Positions 31,684-36,735 of a DNA stretch of 36,735 nt are shown here, piece after piece. This stretch comes from an uncultured Muribaculaceae bacterium. GTDB taxonomy: Bacteria > Bacteroidota > Bacteroidia > Bacteroidales > Muribaculaceae. Below the pieces are notes generated by a model. It saw only the letters and a list, made by a program, of their open reading frames with translations, made no database searches and was not told the DNA's origin. The stretch spans positions 1 to 36,735 of the forward strand of contig CALUMZ010000021.1 of the NCBI GenBank assembly GCA_944321865.1. Direction: 5' to 3'. The position numbers and the translations under genes were made by a program. Numbering within the stretch: the stretch's first letter is position 1; each line of letters begins with the position of its first letter.

Positions 31684-31720
31684 TCTACTGCCACATTGAA
31701 ATAACAATTTTGATACACCC
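31684..31720. repeat. 37-bp tandem duplication of the right end of B2
   Basis: The terminal part CTACTGCCACATTGAAATAA through GATACACCC is repeated directly after the element, one base shorter than the first copy. Confidence 0.75.
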
Positions 31721-31785
31721 TCTACAATCAGAATAGTCAATTCATTTATATTCAGAAACTTATAATGCAGACTGCATGGGGATGG

Positions 31786-32733
31786 TTACAACCCGCGCAG
31801 AATCAGTTCATTGGCATTATCTATAGCCGAAGTGTCGAGCGAGGCGAGGTAAATTTGTGTCGTCGCCTCGTTTCCGTGACCCATGCCGCCGCTAATCACC
31901 GACAATGGGATATGCTTGGCGTATGCTATGGACGCCCATGAATGGCGACTGACGTACATGGTGAGATGCGCCGGCATTCCGGCCAGCACCGCCACATGCT
32001 TCAGCTTGTTGTTGACAAGGCGCATGGCATTTTGGTACTGCCTTCTGGCTCCTTCGTCATGATGTATGATGGGCAACAGGTAGGAAGACATGTTTTCGGG
32101 GTATTTGTTGATTATGTGCTGCATACATTTTTCCCACTTGACGTGAAGCACTTGCCCCGTCTTATGGCGCCGGTAACTGAGTGTGCCATTGTTTAAATCT
32201 TCTTTTTTAAGATATGCCATGTCGATAAACGACATTCCGCGTGTGTAAAACGAAAACAGGAACATGTCGCGGGCGAAGTCAAGAGCCGGCCGGCTCGACA
32301 GGTCAAGCTCCTTTATGCGCCTTATTTCCCTCAACGACACGGCACGCTTTACCGTCTTGCCTATACCGGTATAAACGCTCTTGAAGGGATATTGCTGCTT
32401 GGTCAACCCCTTTTCGACGGCACGGTTGTAGGCGGCGCGCAATATGCGCATGTAGAACGAGACGGTGTTCATCGACACGTTTTCCGACTTCAGCCACGCC
32501 TCATATTGCATCATGGCTTCGCCTGTGAGCTTGTTGAGTTGGATGTCGCGCCCGCAACGGAACCGCATGAAGCTGTTGAGCGCCGATGTGTAGGTTTCGG
32601 CCGTCCGTTCCCTGCCGAGTTGTTTCAGTTGGTCGATGGTGCACAACATGTGTCGCACGAGCGACCGCTTTGTGCGTCTTGTCCTTGAATTGGCATACTT
32701 TGATTCGGGTGATGTTGTTTTTCTCTTTCTCAT
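31786..32733 (-). CDS. Tyrosine recombinase / phage-type integrase
   Basis: Site-specific DNA recombinase, 315 residues. An N-terminal SAM-like core-binding domain (about 30-125) precedes the catalytic domain with Arg165 (FYTRGMSFIDM), Lys191 (HKTG), Arg263-His264 (LTMYVSRHSWASIA), His286 (GHGNE) and nucleophile Tyr295 (QIYLASL). The first His of the usual HxxRH motif is Tyr260, as in many Bacteroides invertase-type integrases (family knowledge). No excisionase or element cargo accompanies it. It is either an orphan invertase or the last gene of a lost element; it faces repeat block B, which is a candidate substrate region (inference). Confidence 0.9.
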   Translation of the reverse strand: MRKRKTTSPESKYANSRTRRTKRSLVRHMLCTIDQLKQLGRERTAETYTSALNSFMRFRCGRDIQLNKLTGEAMMQYEAWLKSENVSMNTVSFYMRILRAAYNRAVEKGLTKQQYPFKSVYTGIGKTVKRAVSLREIRRIKELDLSSRPALDFARDMFLFSFYTRGMSFIDMAYLKKEDLNNGTLSYRRHKTGQVLHVKWEKCMQHIINKYPENMSSYLLPIIHHDEGARRQYQNAMRLVNNKLKHVAVLAGMPAHLTMYVSRHSWASIAYAKHIPLSVISGGMGHGNEATTQIYLASLDTSAIDNANELILRGL

Positions 32734-32772
32734 ATCAATTAATTTTTTGGGTTAAATCGGGTTGCGGGCTTA

Positions 32773-32804
32773 TTTGTGTAATGACGTTATTATGTCTAAA
32801 TTTG
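32773..32804 (+). promoter_or_regulatory. Promoter of rbfA
   Basis: TTTG-N20-TAAATTTG, full consensus, start near 32811. The leader of about 80 nt contains a CGGGG/CCCCG hairpin (about 32808-32830). Confidence 0.75.
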
Positions 32805-32893
32805 CATCGGGGTTTGCGGCAATCCCCGGTGAGGGGCAAGAATGTGCCGCGCTCCGGCTGTTAAAACAAATCATTCATAAACACACACTAATT

Positions 32894-33289
32894 ATGGAAT
32901 CTACCCGACAATCACGCATAGCACGGTTAATACAGAAGGAATTGAGCGAAATATTCCGCATGCAGACGGCAAAAATAGGCAACGTAATAGTATCGGTTAG
33001 CGCAGTGAGGATTTCTCCCGACCTGAGCATAGCACACGTGTACCTGAGCCTGTTCCCGTCGGCTAATGCGGCTCAACTGTTACAAAACATCACCCGCAAC
33101 GCCAAGACGGTGCGTTACGACCTCGCCCAACGGGTGCGATACCAGTTGCGCAAGACGCCCGAGTTGCTGTTTCACCTCGACGATTCGCTCGATTACATTG
33201 AACACATCGACCAGTTGCTTGAAGATGACCGCAAAAAGCATCCCGGCAGCCAACGCGAGGAGGACGACGAAACACCGGCCGGCGAATGA
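32894..33289 (+). CDS. rbfA: 30S ribosome-binding factor A
   Basis: Ribosome assembly factor that binds 16S rRNA in the 30S subunit. 131 residues with the KH-like fold: STRQSRIARLIQKELSEIFRMQ, VSVSAVRISPDLSIAHVYLSLFP, VRYDLAQRVRYQLRKTPELLFHLDDSLDYIEHIDQLL. The ATG at 32894 is chosen because the promoter starts transcription near 32811 and upstream frame has no homology. The stop overlaps the next gene's ATG (ATGA), so translation is coupled to the permease, a pairing usual in Bacteroidota. Confidence 0.95.
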   Translation: MESTRQSRIARLIQKELSEIFRMQTAKIGNVIVSVSAVRISPDLSIAHVYLSLFPSANAAQLLQNITRNAKTVRYDLAQRVRYQLRKTPELLFHLDDSLDYIEHIDQLLEDDRKKHPGSQREEDDETPAGE

Positions 33290-34509
33290 ACTTCACGCTG
33301 AAAATAGCACTGCGTTACCTGAAGTCGAAAAAGACGCACAGTGCAGTCAACATCATTTCGATAGTCGCCGTTTGCGGCGTGGGAATAACCACGGCGGCCA
33401 TGGTGTGCGTGCTGTCGGTGTTCAACGGCTTTACCGGGCTTATTGGTGACAAGCTCGCCAAGCTCGACCCGACGCTTGTGGTGAATGCCGCCGTGGGGAA
33501 AACCATTGCCAATGCCGACAGTGTTGCCGGCGTGGTGGCCGGAATCGACGGGGTGTCGATGGCATTGCCTACCATCTCCGACCACGGACTTGCCGTATTT
33601 AACGACTTTGAAATGCCGGTGCTGATTAAAGGTGTCCCCGACGGGTATGAAACACTTACCGATGTCGGCGATGTCATAATCGACGGGGATTATATGCTCG
33701 ACGATGGTGTAGCTCAATACACGATACTTAGTGTAGGCGTGGCGTTGCAGTTGCGCGTGCGCCCGGGATTTGTCGACGGGGTGCGCATCTATGCCCCCAA
33801 GCGCATGGGAAATATCAATCTTGCCAACCCTGCCGGCGCATTCCGTGCCGACACGGTATTTGTATCGGGCGTTTATCAGGTCGACCAAGGCGAATACGAC
33901 CGTGACATGATGATTGTGCCTATCTCGGCTGCGCGTTTCTTGTTTAATTATGCCAACGAAGCCACTGCAATAGAAATTTCTCTCATCGACGGTGCCAATG
34001 AGAACAATGTGATGCGTAACATATCCGGGAAACTTGGCGATGGCTATACCGTCAAGAACCGCTTGATGCAGCAAGATTACTCTTTCCGCATGGTAAACAT
34101 CGAGAAGTGGGTCACATTCCTGCTGCTTGGCTTTATAATGGTAATAGCCACGTTTAATGTCATAGGCACACTGTCGCTGCTCATAATCGAGAAGAACGAC
34201 AGCATTACCACATTCCGCAACATGGGTGCCACCAACAAGCAGATTACACGCATATTCATCACCGAGGGGTGGCTCATATCGCTCACCGGAGCCGTGGCAG
34301 GCATCGCGGTGGGGATATTGTTGTGCTGGGTGCAGCAGACCTTCGGGCTGATAGAATTGCAGGGCGCCACCGAAATGCTTGTGGTGAAGGAATACCCGGT
34401 CGAAGTGCAATTTACCGACTTGCTCGTGGTGTTTGCCGCCGTGGCTGCCGTGGGACTGCTCACATCGGCCGTCACCTCGATAGTCATGCGCCGCAAGTTG
34501 CGTTCTTGA
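33286..34509 (+). CDS. ABC transporter permease, LolC/LolE-like (FtsX family)
   Basis: Inner-membrane permease likely involved in releasing lipoproteins to the periplasmic carrier (LolCDE) or in related envelope work. 407 residues: N-terminal transmembrane helix (about 20-46), large periplasmic MacB-PCD-like domain (about 50-270) and three C-terminal helices (about 273-297, 322-347, 376-400), with LRYLKSKKTHSAVNIISIVAVCGVGI and ITTFRNMGATNKQITRIFITEGWLIS as family signatures. Overlaps rbfA by 4 bp. The ATPase (LolD) is not in the window. Confidence 0.88.
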   Translation: MNFTLKIALRYLKSKKTHSAVNIISIVAVCGVGITTAAMVCVLSVFNGFTGLIGDKLAKLDPTLVVNAAVGKTIANADSVAGVVAGIDGVSMALPTISDHGLAVFNDFEMPVLIKGVPDGYETLTDVGDVIIDGDYMLDDGVAQYTILSVGVALQLRVRPGFVDGVRIYAPKRMGNINLANPAGAFRADTVFVSGVYQVDQGEYDRDMMIVPISAARFLFNYANEATAIEISLIDGANENNVMRNISGKLGDGYTVKNRLMQQDYSFRMVNIEKWVTFLLLGFIMVIATFNVIGTLSLLIIEKNDSITTFRNMGATNKQITRIFITEGWLISLTGAVAGIAVGILLCWVQQTFGLIELQGATEMLVVKEYPVEVQFTDLLVVFAAVAAVGLLTSAVTSIVMRRKLRS

Positions 34510-34572
34510 CTCACAGGTCGACATGTCGACACCTTGTATCATTCCATATATTAACATTTTGCTTATAAAATA

Positions 34573-36366
34573 ATGAAACAAAATATCGGAGCCACCGAAT
34601 ATTACACCTCGGTGGGAGATGCGGCCACAGCCGAAATGGCGCGGCTCAAGCGGCACATAGCCGCCGTGTCGTGGGCAAGACTCGTGGTGGCACTTGCTGC
34701 AATTGCCGGAGTGTGGTTGCTGTGGGGCGACGTACAACCGGTGACAATAATGCTGGTTGCATCTGCGGCCGTCTTCCTTGCCTTGGTAAAATTGCATGAC
34801 AGGCTTTTTGGGCGAATGTCCATGCAAAAAGCCATGAAACAAGTGGCCGTCGATGACTTGCACCGCACCGGGCTTGAACTTGACGGGCTCGATGGCGGGG
34901 ACGAATATATCGACACGCGGCACGCCTACAGTTACGACCTCGACCTGTTTGGCCGGCGGTCGGTGTTTGCGTTGTTGAATGCCACTGCCACTCCCGGCGG
35001 CAGGGACAGGCTTGCCCGCAACCTGATTGACACGGGCCGCGTGACGGCCGACATTGAGAGCCGCCAAAAGGCTGTTGCCGAATTGTCGGCCATGCACGAC
35101 TTCAGGACACGGCTGCAAGCATTGGGAATAGTGGCTCGCGGCAACGATGACAAAGCGGCAGAAGATGCCGAGCCGCCACAAGCGAAACTACGCGCGTGGC
35201 AGCGCATCGCTATCCATCTGTTCCCCACGGCAATGGTGGTGCTGATTGTGCTTGCCGTTGCAGGAATGGAAGTGGCAGTGTATATTGAAACAGTTGCATT
35301 GCTTTCGCTGCTGTCGGCTGCCGCCGGTGCCAAGCAGGTGGGACGCATTCATGCCGATGTCGAAAAAGTGGTCAGCAGCATTTCGGTTTACCATAACTTG
35401 TTGGCCGAGATTGAGCAACACCGGTTCTCATCGCCGCTCATGCAGCAATTGCAACAGAGGCTTGGCAGCAACGGGGAAAAATCATCGGTTATAACAGGGA
35501 AACTGTCGAAATTGCTTGCCAACCTCGACCAACGTTACAATTGGTTGAGTTATGTGTTGTTGAATATATTGCTGCAATGGGATTACAGGCAGGTGAGGAA
35601 TGTTGAAAAATGGCTGAACCGATATTCGCCAAAACTTGCCGAATGGCGCGACGTGCTTGCCTGCACCGACGAACTGTGCGCGCTTGCCACATTTGCCTTT
35701 TGCTGCCGATGCGATGTGTTACCCTCGATTGACAGGCAGAACGATGGCATTGTCATTGAAGCCCGCAATCTCGGCCACCCGTTGATACCGGGCGACAGGT
35801 GCGTGTGCAACGATGTGCGTACAATGACGGCAGGGAACTTCATGGTGGTGACCGGGGCAAACATGGCAGGGAAAAGCACATACCTGCGAACGGTGGGCGT
35901 GAACTATCTGCTTGCCCTTATCGGGGCTCCGGTAAGGGCAGCCGAAATGAAAATAGGCATAGCCTCACTTTTTACCGGCTTGCGCACCACCGACTCCCTT
36001 GGCGATGGAGAGTCGTACTTCTTTGCCGAACTGCGGCGGTTGCAATCGATAGTTCAGCGTGCCGAAGCCGGCGAGAGGCTGCTTGTCATACTCGATGAAA
36101 TATTGAAAGGCACCAACTCGGCCGACAAGCAAAAAGGGTCGCTCGCCCTTGTGGGCAAATTGGTGAAAATGAACGTGGCAGGCATAATTGCCACCCACGA
36201 CCTTGTGCTCGGCACGCTTGCCGACCGTTTCCCCGGGCGGGTCTTTAACCGTTGTTTCGAGGCAGAAATAGATGGCGACACATTACACTTCGACTATAAG
36301 TTGCACGACGGTGTTGCCCGCAATCTCAATGCCTATTTCCTCATGCAACACATGGGGATAGTGTGA
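34573..36366 (+). CDS. Membrane-anchored MutS-family ATPase
   Basis: 597 residues. Two TM helices near the N-terminus (about 35-52, 58-74) and two more at about 213-232 and 238-252, then a MutS-III-like helical region and a MutS-V ATPase domain: Walker A TGANMAGKS (427-435), Walker B LLVILDE (503-509), GTNSADKQKGS and ATHD. It lacks the mismatch-recognition domain, so it is not a repair MutS; it belongs to the membrane MutS-like proteins (MutS2-related YshD style) of unknown role found across Bacteroidota. Follows the permease by 63 bp. Confidence 0.88.
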   Translation: MKQNIGATEYYTSVGDAATAEMARLKRHIAAVSWARLVVALAAIAGVWLLWGDVQPVTIMLVASAAVFLALVKLHDRLFGRMSMQKAMKQVAVDDLHRTGLELDGLDGGDEYIDTRHAYSYDLDLFGRRSVFALLNATATPGGRDRLARNLIDTGRVTADIESRQKAVAELSAMHDFRTRLQALGIVARGNDDKAAEDAEPPQAKLRAWQRIAIHLFPTAMVVLIVLAVAGMEVAVYIETVALLSLLSAAAGAKQVGRIHADVEKVVSSISVYHNLLAEIEQHRFSSPLMQQLQQRLGSNGEKSSVITGKLSKLLANLDQRYNWLSYVLLNILLQWDYRQVRNVEKWLNRYSPKLAEWRDVLACTDELCALATFAFCCRCDVLPSIDRQNDGIVIEARNLGHPLIPGDRCVCNDVRTMTAGNFMVVTGANMAGKSTYLRTVGVNYLLALIGAPVRAAEMKIGIASLFTGLRTTDSLGDGESYFFAELRRLQSIVQRAEAGERLLVILDEILKGTNSADKQKGSLALVGKLVKMNVAGIIATHDLVLGTLADRFPGRVFNRCFEAEIDGDTLHFDYKLHDGVARNLNAYFLMQHMGIV

Positions 36367-36433
36367 ACCAACAGGCAATTTTGATTCTGCACAAACAAAT
36401 TTCGCTCGTTTGTATTAAAAAACAGCAAAAAAA

Positions 36434-36464
36434 TTTGGTATATCGGAAAAAGTGCGTACCTTTG
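36434..36464 (+). promoter_or_regulatory. Promoter of tRNA-Lys
   Basis: TTTG-N19-TACCTTTG, full consensus, start near 36471, about 26 nt before the mature tRNA. Confidence 0.8.
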
Positions 36465-36496
36465 CAACCGAAATCAACGGAACATCATGATTACAT

Positions 36497-36569
36497 GACT
36501 CCGTAGCTCAGTTGGTAGAGCAAATGACTCTTAATCATTGGGTCGAGGGTTCGAGTCCCTCCGGGGTCA
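36497..36569 (+). tRNA. tRNA-Lys (anticodon CTT)
   Basis: 73 nt folding as a full cloverleaf: acceptor GACTCCG/CGGGGTC with one wobble, D-arm GCTC/GAGC, anticodon stem AATGA/TCATT with loop CTCTTAA (anticodon CTT), variable GGGTC, T-arm GAGGG/CCCTC with TTCGAGT loop, discriminator A. CCA is not encoded. It has its own promoter and terminator. Confidence 0.97.
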
Positions 36570-36574
36570 CAGCA

Positions 36575-36611
36575 AAAGCAGTTAAGCCACACGCTTAGCT
36601 GCTTTTTTATT
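36575..36611 (+). terminator. Rho-independent terminator of tRNA-Lys
   Basis: AAAGCAG (36575-36581) with TAAGC, loop CACAC, GCTTA and CTGCTTT, then a T6 run (36603-36608). Bases 36612-36735 after it show no supportable gene; CAGTCTG recurs three times in them. Confidence 0.85.
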
Positions 36612-36735
36612 TGTGCCGTCCCCCTCCCGTTTTTCGGACAGCCTCAAGCCTTCGTGTTTTGGGGTCAGTCTGAAAACCCGGTTGCATTCAGTCTGCCCGT
36701 TTCCCGCATTATGCGCACAGTTTGGATAGTCTGAA

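Noticed and set aside
32743..32755. TTTTGGGTTAAA upstream of the recombinase, like a family 2 end
   Set aside because: Only 12 bp match, the conserved CGGT part is absent on the inner side and no second end is found.
34517..34530. Perfect 14-bp palindrome GTCGACATGTCGAC between the permease and MutS-like genes
   Set aside because: Single, short and without promoter boxes or U-run next to it; could be chance.
33193..35181. A 662-codon open frame on the minus strand
   Set aside because: Opposite the permease and MutS-like genes; the product is His/Cys/Tyr-rich with no domain, as expected for a frame mirrored from GC-biased coding sequence.
36582..36735. Open minus-strand frame at the right edge (…NRVFRLTPKHEGLRLSEK…)
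   Set aside because: It reads through the tRNA terminator, has no visible start, and resembles low-value frames often annotated in Bacteroides intergenic repeats.
1..36735. CRISPR arrays, rRNA, complete IS elements, biosynthetic clusters
   Set aside because: Looked for regularly spaced repeats, rRNA cores and transposase motifs on both strands; none seen.

Overview
The window looks like chromosomal DNA of a Bacteroidales bacterium (phylum Bacteroidota). Three things point there. Most gene starts lack strong Shine-Dalgarno sequences. At least ten genes are preceded by the Bacteroidota promoter pattern TTTG-N18-21-TAnnTTTG (-33/-7). The gene content is typical: a TonB-dependent receptor, a serine-type sulfatase, OMP beta-barrels, rimP-nusA-infB, and rbfA followed by a LolC/E-like permease. 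Genus cannot be fixed from sequence alone; codon use and content would suit a Muribaculaceae-like gut organism (inference).

Layout. 1-2.8 kb: two tandem aldo/keto reductases divergent from an AraC regulator. 2.8-7.2 kb: MATE exporter, an orphan promoter-leader-terminator unit, a TonB-dependent receptor with a dyad around its -33 box, and a stand-alone receiver protein. 7.2-8.3 kb: a decay zone with two gene remnants (CoA-disulfide reductase/DsrE fusion; C5-cytosine methyltransferase). 8.4-13.3 kb: rimP-nusA-infB operon with an intrinsic terminator in its leader. 13.3-15.9 kb: folK, a small antisense-overlapping gene, folA and an RluA-type pseudouridine synthase. 16-18.5 kb: three exported/envelope proteins behind a long structured leader. 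18.5-21.5 kb: repeat block A, a GNGPSL-motif protein, a candidate sRNA and a decayed small gene. 21.5-26.5 kb: SDR, OMP, sulfatase, TPR membrane protein and a DUF262-like fragment, mostly on the minus strand. 26.9-31.4 kb: XRE-cupin regulator with acyl-CoA synthetase, a small membrane protein and a DEAD-box (DEFD) helicase. 31.4-32.7 kb: repeat block B and an orphan tyrosine recombinase. 32.9-36.6 kb: rbfA, LolC/E-like permease, membrane MutS-like ATPase and tRNA-Lys(CTT).

The most unusual content is intergenic. Two short non-autonomous repeat families are visible. Family 1 has GGGTGTATCAAAAT inverted ends and inner GAGACG...CGTCTC palindromes whose centres differ between copies yet stay self-complementary. 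Family 2 has inverted ends near AACCCAAATCGGTCATTA. The two families lie next to or inside each other at 25.2 kb and 29.4 kb. At two independent loci the outer end of a family 2 copy supplies the TTTG -33 box of the neighbouring gene's promoter (the GNGPSL gene and the sulfatase), so the repeat appears to have been co-opted as a portable promoter half. No CRISPR array, rRNA, complete IS or intact restriction system was found.
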